Under the pieces are notes generated by a model. That model was not told the origin of the DNA, did not search any database, and worked only from the letters and a program-made list of their open reading frames with translations. From Roseomonas aeriglobus (GTDB lineage Bacteria; Pseudomonadota; Alphaproteobacteria; Sphingomonadales; Sphingomonadaceae), in assembly GCA_016937575.1 (NCBI GenBank), contig JAFHKN010000002.1:1550001-1614000 (forward strand): a stretch of DNA of 64,000 nucleotides, read 5' to 3'. Positions within the stretch are counted from its first letter, which is position 1, and each line of letters starts with the position of its first letter. Of this stretch, positions 12,324 to 22,304 are shown piece by piece. The position numbers and the translations under genes were made by a program.

Positions 12324-13706
12324 TTAGCGATACTCGACGACCGCGTCGCGACGCAGGTCGCGCAGCATGCGCTGGGCGCGCAGGTTCACGCGCGTGTCTT
12401 CCAGCTTCGCCACGACCTGCTCGACAGTCGGCAGGTTAGCCGCCTTCGGATCATCGCGACCGCACAGCACGAAGGCGCGCACGCCTTCCTTCGGGTCGCC
12501 GAAGATCGGCGTCGACTGGCCGATCTGCATATTCAGAATGACGTCCTGCAGCGCTGGCGGCAATTCACGGGCGCTGATCGAATCATTGTCGACGACCTCC
12601 GCTCCGATTTCCTCAGCGATCTTGGCGACGCTGCCGCAGCCGTTGATCCGCTTGACGGCAGCCGCCACGACCGAGCCGCGCTGGCTGGCCTGAGCTTCGC
12701 TGATGCCGTTAGGAAACTTCACCGTCAGCTGGCGCAAAGCGAGCTTGGCATCGCGCGGATCGACGGTCAGCACCTGCCGCTTGTCGACGAGATACAGGAT
12801 CGAATAGCCGCCCGGCACTTCGATCGGTCCGGCGATCTGCCCGACCTGCAGCCCCGCGGCCGCGGTCTGCAACTCCCGCGGCAGGACGTCGAGGCGCACC
12901 CAGTCGAGGTCGCCGCCAACCGCCTTGGTCGATGCATCGGAGAAATTGCGTGCAAAATATTCGAACGGAGCTCCACCGCGCATCTGTTCGATCATCTTGC
13001 GGCTGGCATCGACGACTTCCTCGGCTGGCCGCGACGCGTCGACACGCAGGAAGATTTCGGCGAGGTGATATTCCTCGGTGCCCTTGGCGGCTTCGAGGCG
13101 GGCGATCATCGCCTTGGCCTCTTCCTCGCTCACGTTGACCTGCGGGCTGACCTTCTTGCTCAGCAGGCGGTTCCAGGCGAGATCCCCTTCCAGCTGGCGC
13201 TTGAGCGCGCGGTCCGACGAACCCATGCCGCGAAGCAGCTTCGTCAGCTCCTCCGGCGTCTTGTTGAAGTTGCGCGCAACGCGGGCGTAGCTCTGATCGA
13301 TCTGCGACTGCGGAATGGTGATGTCGTTGGCCTTGGCCTCCTGCACCTTCAGCGTATCGTCGACCAGTTCGCGCAGCATCTGCAACTTGACCTGATCGAC
13401 CTGATCCGCCGGCAGATTGACCTTCCGGCCGTTCTGGATTTCGCTGAGGCCGATCGTCATCGCCATGCGCTGATCGACATCGGTGCCGGTCAGGACCGAT
13501 CCGTTGACGATGGCGGTGGGCTTGCGAACATTCGGGTCGGCCTTGCCGAAAATCTGCAGGTTCTGCGGCAGGTCGAGCCCGGTCGAAGGTACCTGGCTGT
13601 CGGGCACCGTCTGGGCCGCCAGCGCACCCGCTGCCGCCGTCGTCAAAAGCGCCGCGATCTGTGCGGCCGGGCGGCTGAGCCGCACCAGGTGAGAAACCTT
13701 CGTCAC
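12324..13706 (-). CDS. surA: Peptidylprolyl isomerase / periplasmic chaperone SurA
   Basis: Periplasmic chaperone for outer membrane beta-barrel proteins. The 460-aa product has a signal peptide (about 1-31, ending AAGALAAQ), a SurA N-domain with the AIVNGSVLTGTDVDQRM start, and PPIC-type domains in the region 200-410 (EEYHLAEIFLRVD..., GGDLDWVRLDVLPRELQ...). Context supports the name: lptD lies directly upstream and pdxA-rsmA downstream, as in many proteobacteria, linking outer-membrane biogenesis genes in one transcript. Confidence 0.95.
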   Translation of the reverse strand: MTKVSHLVRLSRPAAQIAALLTTAAAGALAAQTVPDSQVPSTGLDLPQNLQIFGKADPNVRKPTAIVNGSVLTGTDVDQRMAMTIGLSEIQNGRKVNLPADQVDQVKLQMLRELVDDTLKVQEAKANDITIPQSQIDQSYARVARNFNKTPEELTKLLRGMGSSDRALKRQLEGDLAWNRLLSKKVSPQVNVSEEEAKAMIARLEAAKGTEEYHLAEIFLRVDASRPAEEVVDASRKMIEQMRGGAPFEYFARNFSDASTKAVGGDLDWVRLDVLPRELQTAAAGLQVGQIAGPIEVPGGYSILYLVDKRQVLTVDPRDAKLALRQLTVKFPNGISEAQASQRGSVVAAAVKRINGCGSVAKIAEEIGAEVVDNDSISARELPPALQDVILNMQIGQSTPIFGDPKEGVRAFVLCGRDDPKAANLPTVEQVVAKLEDTRVNLRAQRMLRDLRRDAVVEYR

Positions 13707-13794
13707 GTCGTTTCTGCTATCCCGTCATGCGCCCAAAGCGCGAATGGAAATGTCGCTATACACCAATTCCGGCTGAACCGTGGCTTACGCGACG

Positions 13795-16035
13795 TCAGCG
13801 ACCCAAATTCTTGAGTGACAAGGTCAGGAGATAGCTGTTCCCCCGACGCGCGTCGCCGCGATCCTGATAGTCGCGCCGCCACGTCACGCCAAGCCTGAGA
13901 CAATCGTCCTCATATGTGACGCCGACACGGTGTCGTACCGGATCAAACCCTTGCGACTGAGACAGCGGGTCTTCTGCGCGATCTGTCAGGTCGATCGTGG
14001 CCGATCCGAAGGCGGACCAGAAGCGAGCGAACTGCACCCGTCCGCCGACCCGCGCTTCCTCGCGGTCCTGCAAGTCCTCGAGCGTGGGATCGATATTCCG
14101 GTCGAGCCGCAGATAGCCGAGCAGGACATAGGTCGAGCGGGTCCCGATCGTCGCATCGATCTCGTTTCGACGGACGGCAAACCCGTCTTTGTCGACCCGG
14201 TAGCGGTGGATCAGCGACACGAAATCACGGTAGCGGATCGTCGTGCGACCGATGATGTCGGAAAAGCGATCCGACAATCCGGTACCGTCGGGCAGGATCG
14301 ATAGGCGATTCGACAGGCGATAACTCTGGCCGACATTCGCCTCGACCGAGATGCCGGGCAGGTCGAGCGCATAGTCAACGCCGTAGGTGAAGCGGGCGGT
14401 ATCCTCGAACCGGTCGTAGCCGGGGAAGCGATTGAGCGCGAAAAGGTTCGAATCCTCCAGCTCGACCGCCCGCGCGTCTTCGTTCGGTATCGACAGGTTT
14501 GCGATCTTGGGGCTCGCGACGATCTGCGCGCGCGGGGTCACGCGCTGGGTTCCGCCCAGAAAGTTGCCGATGAACGGCCATTTCACATCGACCGCGAGCG
14601 CGCCGATGGCCCGGCTCGAAAAACCCTCCTCGCCGCGGTAGCTGGCAACCGTCGTCGCCAGCACGTCATTGGCGTTATACACATCGCCGCGAGCGAAGGC
14701 GGTGAAGGTGACTTCCTGACCCCAACGGGTCAGTCGGCGCAGATCCCACCGCAGCGATGCAAAGGCGCGTTGCGTGTCCTGCCCTTCGGGCCGAGTCAGG
14801 GCCAGTGTGTTGAGCTGAAGAAGCGCCTGTCCGCCGAGGAGACCAGTGATGCGACGGCGATAGTCGATCTCCGGCAGAGCGATCGGCTGAACGCTCTGGT
14901 TCTCGGTCAACCGCATCGTCTGGGTCGACCAGCCCGCGATCGAGAGATAGCTGTCCGCGTCGATGCGTTCGACCCGGACCGTCGATCGCAGACGGTCATC
15001 GCGCGAAATGTCGTACCGCCGCAGGAACGTCTTGTCGGTGACGAGTCGGATCGATTCGCTGACGCTCCACGTCGGGCTCAGCTGGAAGCGACCGGCGCTG
15101 TCGAGGTAACCGCGAAAGGCATATTCGGTCGTGCCGGTCAGGCCGGCGATCGCCGGATCGTCGCTCCGCCGGCTTGAGGTCGCCCAGGCCGCGACGCGAA
15201 AGGCGCCGAGTGGGTTGAGTTCGCGATATTCCGCCGACAGCATAGGCACCGCATTGGTGAAAATCCGCGGCGTGACGGTAAGGTCGCGATTATCGCCAAG
15301 TTCGAAGAGATAGGGCAGGCCGATCTCGAGCCCGTTGACCCGGCCGATCCGAATGTCCGGCAACAGCAAGCCGCTGGCCGGACGCCCGCCGATCGGATGC
15401 GAGAAAGTCGGCAGGGGGATGGTCGGCAGACCGAACAGCGACAGCCGCGCCCCCTTGTACCGGATCCGCCCCGCCTCGGAATCGTAGACCACGCGCACCG
15501 CGCTGATCTTCCACGACGGCTCCTTCGGGCAGCCCGCACTGTTGGTCACGTTGCACGGTGTGTAGGCGGCGTCCTCGACAGTAATGACACCGCCGTCCGC
15601 CCGGCTGCCGCGCCGGGCCGCGATGCGCCCCCCCTGTTCCAGGACGACGAGCATATTCTCGATCACGCCGTCCTTCAGCGAGTCGGTGAGCTCGATCCGA
15701 TCGCCGTACGCGACATCGCCGCCCGGATTCGTGACAGCGATATTGCCGTTCGCGATTACCTGTCCGGTCTTGCGGTTCCACGTCACCGTGTCGGCCCGCA
15801 GGCGGTCGGCTTGGCGGAACATTCGGACGTCACCCTTGGCGGTGACGATGTCGTCTTCGAACTGATACTCGAGCGTGTCGGCGCTGAACTGTACCTGGTC
15901 GTCCCGCGCTGGAAGTGACACCTCGGACGGCGGCGGGGGCGCAACCGATCGATCCTGCAGATCCTGGGCAGCGGCCGGAAGCGCAATCAGCGCAAGCGCC
16001 AGGGCGCCGGACGACAGCAGGGCAGGACGCTTCAC
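13795..16035 (-). CDS. lptD: LPS-assembly protein LptD
   Basis: Outer-membrane beta-barrel that inserts lipopolysaccharide delivered by the Lpt bridge. The 746-aa product (from GTG 16035) has a signal peptide (VKRPALLSSGALALALIALPAAAQ), the OstA/LptA-like beta-jellyroll with the family phrase QFEDDIVTAKGDVRM, then a long beta-rich barrel. GTG is chosen because it begins exactly at the signal peptide; the frame extends 12 codons upstream. Most sphingomonads make glycosphingolipids rather than LPS, so its cargo may differ. First gene of the lptD-surA-pdxA-rsmA run. Confidence 0.93.
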   Translation of the reverse strand: MKRPALLSSGALALALIALPAAAQDLQDRSVAPPPPSEVSLPARDDQVQFSADTLEYQFEDDIVTAKGDVRMFRQADRLRADTVTWNRKTGQVIANGNIAVTNPGGDVAYGDRIELTDSLKDGVIENMLVVLEQGGRIAARRGSRADGGVITVEDAAYTPCNVTNSAGCPKEPSWKISAVRVVYDSEAGRIRYKGARLSLFGLPTIPLPTFSHPIGGRPASGLLLPDIRIGRVNGLEIGLPYLFELGDNRDLTVTPRIFTNAVPMLSAEYRELNPLGAFRVAAWATSSRRSDDPAIAGLTGTTEYAFRGYLDSAGRFQLSPTWSVSESIRLVTDKTFLRRYDISRDDRLRSTVRVERIDADSYLSIAGWSTQTMRLTENQSVQPIALPEIDYRRRITGLLGGQALLQLNTLALTRPEGQDTQRAFASLRWDLRRLTRWGQEVTFTAFARGDVYNANDVLATTVASYRGEEGFSSRAIGALAVDVKWPFIGNFLGGTQRVTPRAQIVASPKIANLSIPNEDARAVELEDSNLFALNRFPGYDRFEDTARFTYGVDYALDLPGISVEANVGQSYRLSNRLSILPDGTGLSDRFSDIIGRTTIRYRDFVSLIHRYRVDKDGFAVRRNEIDATIGTRSTYVLLGYLRLDRNIDPTLEDLQDREEARVGGRVQFARFWSAFGSATIDLTDRAEDPLSQSQGFDPVRHRVGVTYEDDCLRLGVTWRRDYQDRGDARRGNSYLLTLSLKNLGR

Positions 16036-16187
16036 GAAACTCGAGTCTCCACACGGGCGCCCTCGGCCCATCCCGGCGCCCTATCGCACCGGAAGGGCTT
16101 GCCCGCAATCACCGTGTCGGTGCTTTGCGAAACCGATCGGCCATGCCTAGATAGGACGGCATCAATCACAATTTCCCGGACACCTTA

Positions 16188-17666
16188 ATGCAGGTCATTT
16201 TTGCCGCCACTGTTCCCGCCGACGCCGATGTTCTCGTGCTGCCGGTCGAAAAGGACGGGCTGTCACGCGCTCGACTGACCGGACTCGATGCGGCCGCGCA
16301 GGCGCTGGTCCACGGCGGCGCGTCGGCAACGAAGTTCGAAGGCGAAGCAGGAACGATCGCCGAAATGGTCGTGCCGGCGGACGGCCGTATCCGGCGCGTG
16401 GCACTACTCGGTGTCGGCGCGGGTGCGGATCGAGACTGGGAAAAGGCTGGCGGCGCCCTCGTCGCGCGGTATCAGGTCGGCGGGACGATCGCCTTGACGG
16501 CCGACCTGTCCAGCCTCGACACCCCGCCGACCGCGCAGGCGATAGCGGGTTTCGCAGCGACGGCCGCGCAGCGCGACTGGCGGCATGATATCTATCGCAC
16601 CAAACTGCCCGAAAAGCAGAAGCCGACGCTTAAGACCCTCACGATCGTCGGTGCGCCGGGCGATACGGATAACAGCTTCGCCGCAGTCGATGCAGTGACG
16701 CAGGGCATGGCCCTGACGAGGACGCTGGTCGCGGAACCGGCGAACATCCTCTACCCCGAAAGCTTCGTGGAGCGGGTGACGCAGGCCGTCGATGGCCTCG
16801 GGCTCGAGGTCGAAGTTCTCGATGAGGCCGCGATGCGGGCGCACGGCATGGGCGCGTTGCTCGGGGTAAGCCAGGGCTCGCGCCGCGAAGCACGGCTGCT
16901 CGTTCTCAAGTGGAACGGTGCCGGCGAAGGCGCGTCGACAGTGGCGCTGGTCGGCAAGGGCGTGACCTTCGACACCGGCGGCATCTCGATCAAGCCGGCG
17001 GGCGGGATGGAGGACATGAAGTGGGACATGGGCGGGGCAGGGGCCGTTGCTGGCGCCATGCTCGCGCTCGCCAAGCGCAAGGCCAGGGCGAACGTCGTCG
17101 GCGTGATGGGCCTGGTCGAGAACATGCCGGACGGCAATGCACAGCGCCCCGGCGACGTCGTGACGTCAATGTCGGGCCAGACCATCGAGGTGATCAACAC
17201 CGACGCCGAGGGGCGCCTGGTGTTGTGCGACGCGATCACCTGGGTCCAGCAGGCGCACAAGCCGGCAACGATTGTCGATCTCGCCACGCTGACGGGTGCG
17301 ATGATCGTCAGTCTGGGCAACGAATATGGCGGGTTGTTCTCGAACGACGAGGATCTGGCCGGCCAGTTGCTCGCCGCCAGCCTCGCCTCGGGCGACAAGC
17401 TGTGGCGCTTCCCGCTGGCAGACGCGTATGACAAGCTGATCGACAGCCCGATCGCCGACATGAAGAATGTCGGCCCGCGCGGCGCCGGGTCGATCACGGC
17501 GGCGCAGTTCCTGAAGCGCTTCGTGGATGAGGGCGTAAAGTGGGCGCACCTCGACATTGCCGGCATGGTCTGGTCGGACAAGGACGGGACCAACTACGGC
17601 AAGGGAGCGACCGGCTACGGGGTGCGGTTGCTCGATCGGTTCATTCGCGACGCGTTCGAGCGCTGA
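16188..17666 (+). CDS. pepA: Leucyl aminopeptidase (M17)
   Basis: Cytosolic M17 metallo-aminopeptidase releasing N-terminal residues from peptides; a hexamer with two metals per active site. 492 aa. The C-terminal catalytic domain shows VGKGVTFDTGGISIKP, KWDMGGAGAV, and the family signature NTDAEGRLVL that supplies metal ligands and the catalytic arginine. It is divergent from lptD, sharing a ~150-bp promoter gap, and is followed 9 bp later by holC, a pairing seen widely in proteobacteria. Confidence 0.96.
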   Translation: MQVIFAATVPADADVLVLPVEKDGLSRARLTGLDAAAQALVHGGASATKFEGEAGTIAEMVVPADGRIRRVALLGVGAGADRDWEKAGGALVARYQVGGTIALTADLSSLDTPPTAQAIAGFAATAAQRDWRHDIYRTKLPEKQKPTLKTLTIVGAPGDTDNSFAAVDAVTQGMALTRTLVAEPANILYPESFVERVTQAVDGLGLEVEVLDEAAMRAHGMGALLGVSQGSRREARLLVLKWNGAGEGASTVALVGKGVTFDTGGISIKPAGGMEDMKWDMGGAGAVAGAMLALAKRKARANVVGVMGLVENMPDGNAQRPGDVVTSMSGQTIEVINTDAEGRLVLCDAITWVQQAHKPATIVDLATLTGAMIVSLGNEYGGLFSNDEDLAGQLLAASLASGDKLWRFPLADAYDKLIDSPIADMKNVGPRGAGSITAAQFLKRFVDEGVKWAHLDIAGMVWSDKDGTNYGKGATGYGVRLLDRFIRDAFER

Positions 17667-17675
17667 CACAGGCCT

Positions 17676-18116
17676 GTGCAGGTCGACTTCTATCACCTCG
17701 TCGCCAGCCCGCTCGAACGGGTGTTGCCGCGGATCGCCGAGCGGGTGGTCGGCGGCGACGGGCGGCTGGTGATCGTGGCTGGCGACGAGCGCCAGCGCAT
17801 GGCGCTCGACCGGTTGCTATGGACCTACACGCCCGACAGCTTCTTGCCCCATGCCCAGGCGGGAGGAGCGCGGGATGCCGACCAGCCGGTGCTGATCGCG
17901 AGCGAGCCCGTTGCCGCGAATGGCGCGCGTAACGTGGCGCTGGTCGATGGCGTCTGGCGTGACGACGTCCTCGGCTTCGACCGAGCGTTCCATTTCTTCG
18001 ACGGCGACAGCGTCGGCGCCGCGCGCCAGGCCTGGAAGTCGCTCGGTAATCGGGAGGGCGTCGAGCGGCGGTACTGGAAGCAGGACGATGCCGGCAAATG
18101 GACGCAGGCGGCCTGA
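17676..18116 (+). CDS. holC: DNA polymerase III subunit chi
   Basis: Chi subunit of the clamp-loader complex, linking it to SSB. The 146-aa protein matches the family start (VDFYHLVASPLERVLPRIAERVV) and core (RLLWTYTPDSFLPHA, then PVLIASE, then GARQAWKSLGNREGVERRYWKQDDAGKW). The start is GTG at 17676, nine bases after the pepA stop, the only start that includes the conserved first strand. The pepA-holC order supports the call. Confidence 0.92.
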   Translation: MQVDFYHLVASPLERVLPRIAERVVGGDGRLVIVAGDERQRMALDRLLWTYTPDSFLPHAQAGGARDADQPVLIASEPVAANGARNVALVDGVWRDDVLGFDRAFHFFDGDSVGAARQAWKSLGNREGVERRYWKQDDAGKWTQAA

Positions 18117-18194
18117 CGGTTGCCAAACCGCCGCCCCGGCCCTAGGGCGGCGCCGCAATTTCCGCACCTCACAAGACAGGAGCCCGTGACCGTC

Positions 18195-18617
18195 ATGGCC
18201 GCGAACCGTACCTTTTCGATCATCAAGCCCGACGCTACCCGCCGCAACCTGACCGGCGCCGTCACCAAGATGCTGGAAGACGCTGGCCTGCGGGTCGTCG
18301 CGTCGAAGCGCATCCAGATGACCAAGGAACAGGCCGAGGGCTTCTACGGCGTTCACCGCGAGCGCCCGTTCTTCAACGACCTGGTCAGCTTCATGATCTC
18401 GGGCCCCGTCGTCGTCCAGGTGCTGGAAGGCGAGAACGCCGTGCAGCGCAATCGCGACGTCATGGGCGCGACCAACCCGGAAAACGCCGAGCCCGGTACG
18501 ATCCGCAAGGAACTGGCCGAATCGATCGAAGCGAACTCGGTCCACGGTTCGGATTCGGACGAGAACGCCGCGATCGAAATCGCCTATTTCTTCAAGCCGG
18601 AAGAAATCATCGGCTGA
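18195..18617 (+). CDS. ndk: Nucleoside diphosphate kinase
   Basis: Transfers the gamma phosphate of ATP to NDPs through a phosphohistidine. The 140-aa product has [17 protein letters not shown], the [16 protein letters not shown] helix and the active-site region [16 protein letters not shown] with the phospho-acceptor histidine. ATG 18195 gives the conserved N-terminus [13 protein letters not shown]. It ends at a strong GC hairpin. Confidence 0.98.
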   Translation: MAANRTFSIIKPDATRRNLTGAVTKMLEDAGLRVVASKRIQMTKEQAEGFYGVHRERPFFNDLVSFMISGPVVVQVLEGENAVQRNRDVMGATNPENAEPGTIRKELAESIEANSVHGSDSDENAAIEIAYFFKPEEIIG

Positions 18618-18623
18618 TGTCTG

Positions 18624-18651
18624 GCGGGCGGCCGGTGATCCGGCCGCCCGC
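18624..18651. terminator. GC-rich hairpin between convergent ndk and an exported-protein gene
   Basis: A perfect 12-bp stem (GCGGGCGGCCGG with CCGGCCGCCCGC) closes on a TGAT tetraloop, 7 bp after the ndk stop and 9 bp before the stop of the opposing gene. There is no clear T-run on either strand, so it would be a bidirectional stem-type terminator or a 3' stabiliser. Confidence 0.6.
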
Positions 18652-18659
18652 ATCCAAGA

Positions 18660-19268
18660 TCAATTGCTCGTCGTGCTTGCCGGACGTGCGACGGCAGTGA
18701 TCGGCGTGACCGAAGCGCCCGCGGGCAGGGTCACCGGCAGTGCGTCCACCGTATAGGCCTTGAGCTCCCGCCCCTGTGGGATCCGCGCGCTCTTGCCCGT
18801 CACGAACGGCGCGACCGGCCAGATCAGCGCGACCGACGCGACCGTCGCGACGGTGTTGCCTTCGCCTTCCTGACGATACTTACCCGTCACCGGAATACGG
18901 CGACCATTCAGGTTAATCGAGCGCATCTCGACTTCCATCTTGCCCGATTTGCCGAACGCACCCTTGCCGGTCTTCCACACGACTTCGCCCACCGCAGGCG
19001 TGCCCTTCGGGATTACGACATAGTCGCCCATCATCACGTCGTAAGCGACCGACAGGTCGAACTTCGTACCGACATCGACCTTCGCACCCTTCGTCGTCAG
19101 GTCCTGATTCATCGACAACACGATTTCGGTATTGGCGGGAAGTGTGCTGGCGGGGTCGGTGGGCTTGGCGGCGGCCACCGCCTGGATGGGCTCGGCAGTC
19201 TGCGCCGAGAGAAGTGTCGGCGTTGAAAGTGCAGCCGCGAGCGCGGCCGTGACGACGAGCGTCTTCAT
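18660..19268 (-). CDS. Exported hypothetical protein
   Basis: 202 aa with a clear signal peptide (MKTLVVTAALAAALSTPTLLSAQ). The mature part begins with an Ala/Pro-rich linker, then a beta-rich segment (NTEIVLSMNQDLTTKGAKVDVGTKFDLSVAYDVMMGDYVVIPKGTPAVGEVVWKT, reported here as a region at about 55-110), and later a hydrophobic helix (VATVASVALIWPVAPFV). I do not recognise a named family. The phrase pattern of a barrel-like domain after a signal peptide suggests a periplasmic or membrane-associated protein. Start chosen at ATG 19268 for the signal peptide. Confidence 0.7.
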   Translation of the reverse strand: MKTLVVTAALAAALSTPTLLSAQTAEPIQAVAAAKPTDPASTLPANTEIVLSMNQDLTTKGAKVDVGTKFDLSVAYDVMMGDYVVIPKGTPAVGEVVWKTGKGAFGKSGKMEVEMRSINLNGRRIPVTGKYRQEGEGNTVATVASVALIWPVAPFVTGKSARIPQGRELKAYTVDALPVTLPAGASVTPITAVARPASTTSN

Positions 19269-19376
19269 GATTGGCATCCCCCTGTGCGCCATCTCCCCCC
19301 TGGAGCCAGCGTGTCGTCAGCCTAGTCCGCAAATCGCCCATCGCAATGGCGCCGATTGGGTCATTTTGGTTGAAGT

Positions 19377-19991
19377 TCAGCCCGTTGCCTTCAGTGCTTC
19401 CGATGCCCAAAGCGCGTCAAGCTTACGCCCATCACCGCCCGATTGCCGGCGGACCAGCCCGCGCACGGTGAACGACCGCCCGCCGATCAGTCCGCCCGGC
19501 TCCGTTCGCCACAACAGGTCGTAGATCGCGGTTTCGCTGCGCTCGCCGTCCTCCGCGGTGCAGGTCGCCGCGATCAGCACGGGCACACGCCCCTCGCGCC
19601 GGTCGGCGCCGCCGTCGGTCAGCTTCAGCATCGGCTTCGCCAGCCAGTCCGCTTCGATCAGGTGGGTGGCGACGGTGGTTTGCGTGGCCACGCCCAAGGC
19701 GGTCGGAAAGCGGATGTCGGCGCTTTCCAGCGGGCAATCTGCGGGACCGCGAAACGTGACCCCGCGTGCATCGACCGAGGCCGTCGTCAACGGCACGCGG
19801 TGGCGCTGGGCCGATTGCTCCGCCTTGGTCGCCGCCTTCTCCGCAGCGGCATCCTGGCGGTCCTGGTAGCCACTCCAGAAGGTCAGACCCGCGATGACGA
19901 CACCGGCGACGGCGACAGCTTCGCCGATCGAGATCCAGCGGCGGCGGATCGCCCGGGTCTCGGCCTTCTCGGCCGGCGTTTCATCGCTCAT
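19377..19991 (-). CDS. Hypothetical membrane-anchored protein
   Basis: 204 aa with one transmembrane helix near the N-terminus (about 23-42, ISIGEAVAVAGVVIAGLTFW), a short charged coiled stretch (QDAAAEKAATKAEQSAQRHR), and a soluble C-terminal domain of about 140 residues on the far side of the membrane. No recognised domain. It overlaps the MmcQ/YjbR gene by four bases (ATGA), so the two are probably co-translated. The frame is open further upstream, but ATG 19991 fits the overlap and gives a normal membrane-anchor start. Confidence 0.7.
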   Translation of the reverse strand: MSDETPAEKAETRAIRRRWISIGEAVAVAGVVIAGLTFWSGYQDRQDAAAEKAATKAEQSAQRHRVPLTTASVDARGVTFRGPADCPLESADIRFPTALGVATQTTVATHLIEADWLAKPMLKLTDGGADRREGRVPVLIAATCTAEDGERSETAIYDLLWRTEPGGLIGGRSFTVRGLVRRQSGGDGRKLDALWASEALKATG

Positions 19992-20365
19992 CGTCCGCCT
20001 GCTTCGAGGAAGCGGCGAGGCGCGACCATTTCCCAGCTCTGTGCAACGCGGTCGCCGATGTGATCCCAATTGCTGCCAGACGCATCGGTGCGAATGGCGA
20101 TCCAACCCGACGGCCCGAGGTATGCGGGCTTGAAGTAAAGCGCGGGATCGGCCTCGATCAGCGCCGCCATCTCGTCCACGCCTGTGGTCTTGACCAGGAC
20201 CGCCGTTTCGCCGTCGCTATGATAATTGTGCCAGAAATAGGCGAAGAACTTGCCGCCCTCGATATGGAAGCCGGGCGAGCCATGCGACGTCCGTTCGGCG
20301 GCACCCGGCAGGGCGAGGGCAATGGCCCGCAGTTTTTCGAGGTCGCCGTCCTGATCCGGGCTCAT
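19988..20365 (-). CDS. MmcQ/YjbR family protein
   Basis: 125-aa member of the MmcQ/YjbR-like family (CyaY-like fold). Recognisable: an N-terminal helix LEKLRAIALALPGAAERTSHG, the FHIEGGKFFAYFW strand pair, and YLGPSGWIAIRTD near the C-terminus. The biochemical role of the family is not settled; DNA binding has been suggested from structure. It sits between purN and a membrane-anchored unknown, with four-base overlaps on both sides. Confidence 0.85.
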   Translation of the reverse strand: MSPDQDGDLEKLRAIALALPGAAERTSHGSPGFHIEGGKFFAYFWHNYHSDGETAVLVKTTGVDEMAALIEADPALYFKPAYLGPSGWIAIRTDASGSNWDHIGDRVAQSWEMVAPRRFLEAGGR

Positions 20366-20919
20366 CGTCGCACGAACTCCGCGAGTATCCTTGGGTAGAG
20401 CGAATGCTCGACCGCGAGCACTCGTTCCGCGAGCGTATCTGCGGTGTCGTCGGGCAGGATCGGGACGCGCGCCTGACCGAGCACTTGGCCTGCATCGAGT
20501 TCCTCGGTCACGACGTGGACCGAGCAGCCGGCCTCCGCATCTCCGGCTTCGATCGCGCGGGCGTGCGTGTCGAGGCCTTTGTAGAGCGGCAGCAGCGACG
20601 GGTGAATGTTGAGGATGCGCCCCGCCCAGCGCGCGACGAAATCGTCCGAGAGCAGGCGCATGTAGCCAGCCAGCGCGATCACCTCGACCCCGGCATCGCG
20701 CAGCGCAGCGTCGAATGCGGCTTCGCGGTCGGCGCGCTTGCCGGGATGGGCGAAGGTCGCGATGCCCTGTTCCGCGGCCCAGGCGAGGCCGGCAGCGTCA
20801 GGCTTGTCGCTGGCGACGAGCACGACCCGATAGGCTTCGCCGGCGGCCCGAACGAGCGACTGCATGTTCGAGCCGCGGCCCGAAATCAGGATACCGACGC
20901 GCCTGGTCATCGGCGGCAA
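20362..20919 (-). CDS. purN: Phosphoribosylglycinamide formyltransferase
   Basis: Third step of de novo purine synthesis: transfers a formyl group from 10-formyl-THF to GAR. 185 aa. Motifs: VGILISGRGSNMQSLV, the catalytic region GRILNIHPSLLPLYKGLDTHARAI containing the Asn-His pair, and VHVVTEELDAGQVLGQARVPI with the catalytic Asp. ATG 20910 is an equally good start. purM lies 120 bp upstream on the same strand, the usual purMN pair. Confidence 0.96.
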   Translation of the reverse strand: MPPMTRRVGILISGRGSNMQSLVRAAGEAYRVVLVASDKPDAAGLAWAAEQGIATFAHPGKRADREAAFDAALRDAGVEVIALAGYMRLLSDDFVARWAGRILNIHPSLLPLYKGLDTHARAIEAGDAEAGCSVHVVTEELDAGQVLGQARVPILPDDTADTLAERVLAVEHSLYPRILAEFVRR

Positions 20920-21039
20920 AGTTCACGAAGTTTACCCTTATGGCCCAAAAAAACCGAAGTGAAATTTCGCATGTTGGGACTCAGGGTGATTAACATCGAT
21001 GACGGCTGACAGGATTTTTCCAACATTACCAGTCGCGCG

Positions 21040-22128
21040 TCAGTCGGAGTGGGTCGCCGACCAGTCGCCCCGCGCGCTCCACGTTTCGGTCGACCCCGCC
21101 ACGGTGCAGCCGCGCCGGCCCGCGCGGACATCGCCGATGCGAACGACGGTCTCACCCGCCGCGGTCAGGTTGGCCGCGACCGTGTCAGCATCCGCGGCGG
21201 CAACGATCACCGCCATGCCAATACCACAGTTAAAGGTGCGGGCCATTTCCTCGGGCTCGATCGCCCCCTGCGCCTGCAGGAACGCCATCAGCCGCGGCTG
21301 CGGCCAGGCGTCGGCGTCGACATGGGCGTGCAGCCCCTCCGGCAGGACGCGCGGGATGTTTTCGAGCAGGCCGCCACCGGTGATGTGCGCCAGGCCATGA
21401 ATGCGGCCGGCACGCAGTTCCGGGAGGAGCGGCTTCACGTAGATGCGGGTTGGCGCCATGAGCGCATCGATCATGCGAACCTCATGATCGAAGGTCGCGG
21501 GACGATCGAGCTTCCAACCCTTGTCAGCGGCCAACCGCCGGACCAGGCTGAAGCCGTTCGAATGGACGCCCGACGACGCGAGGCCGAGGATCACGTCGCC
21601 ATCGGCCACGCGGTCTCCGGTCAGCAGCTCTTCGCGCTCGACCGCGCCGACGCAGAAACCGGCGAGGTCATAGTCGCCGTCCGCATACATGCCCGGCATC
21701 TCCGCCGTCTCGCCGCCGATCAGCGCGCAACCAGCCTGGCGGCAGCCCTCCGCGATGCCGGCGATGACGCGTTCGGCCACGGCATTGTCGAGCTTCCCGC
21801 TGGCGTAATAATCGAGGAAGAACAGCGGCTCGGCGCCCTGGACGATCAGGTCGTTGGCGCACATCGCGACCAGGTCGATGCCGACACCGTCGTGCGCGTC
21901 ATGCTCGATCGCGAGCTTCAGCTTGGTGCCGACGCCGTCGTTGGCGGCGACGAGCAGGGGATCCTTGAACCCGGCCGCCTTGGGGTCGAACACCCCGCCG
22001 AACCCGCCAAGCGCAGCATCGGCCCCGGGGCGGCGCGTCGACTTGGCGAGCGGGGCGATGGCGCGGACCAGCGCGTTGCCGGCGGCAATCGAGACGCCCG
22101 CCTGTTCGTAGGTGTAGCTTTCGGTCAT
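21040..22128 (-). CDS. purM: Phosphoribosylformylglycinamidine cyclo-ligase
   Basis: AIR synthetase, the ATP-dependent ring closure of FGAM, fifth step of purine synthesis. 362 aa. Visible motifs: [86 protein letters not shown] and [20 protein letters not shown], the PurM ATP-binding signatures in order. Co-directional with purN. Confidence 0.97.
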   Translation of the reverse strand: MTESYTYEQAGVSIAAGNALVRAIAPLAKSTRRPGADAALGGFGGVFDPKAAGFKDPLLVAANDGVGTKLKLAIEHDAHDGVGIDLVAMCANDLIVQGAEPLFFLDYYASGKLDNAVAERVIAGIAEGCRQAGCALIGGETAEMPGMYADGDYDLAGFCVGAVEREELLTGDRVADGDVILGLASSGVHSNGFSLVRRLAADKGWKLDRPATFDHEVRMIDALMAPTRIYVKPLLPELRAGRIHGLAHITGGGLLENIPRVLPEGLHAHVDADAWPQPRLMAFLQAQGAIEPEEMARTFNCGIGMAVIVAAADADTVAANLTAAGETVVRIGDVRAGRRGCTVAGSTETWSARGDWSATHSD

Positions 22129-22176
22129 CGCACAGGCCTCGACAAGATTCCGGTCGCCCTGGGCTGTCGGAGTGCT

Positions 22177-22234
22177 GCCCTTCTTCTGCGCGGAAGAAAG
22201 GGCAGGGCTTCGACACGCTCAGCCCGAACGGGGG
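22177..22234. repeat. Hairpin plus short dispersed repeat upstream of purM
   Basis: GCCCTTCTTC at 22177-22186 pairs with GAAGAAAGGGC at 22193-22203 with one bulged base. It is followed by the motif GCTTCGACACGCTCAGCCCG, which resembles a short repeat scattered through sphingomonad genomes. It lies in the 176-bp divergent gap between purM and the DUF2066 gene. Confidence 0.5.
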
Positions 22235-22304
22235 AGTGGATCGCGCGCCCTCTAGCCACAACGCGCTTGGATTTCCACGCCCGCTTCGCCAAAAGGGCGC
22301 TCAG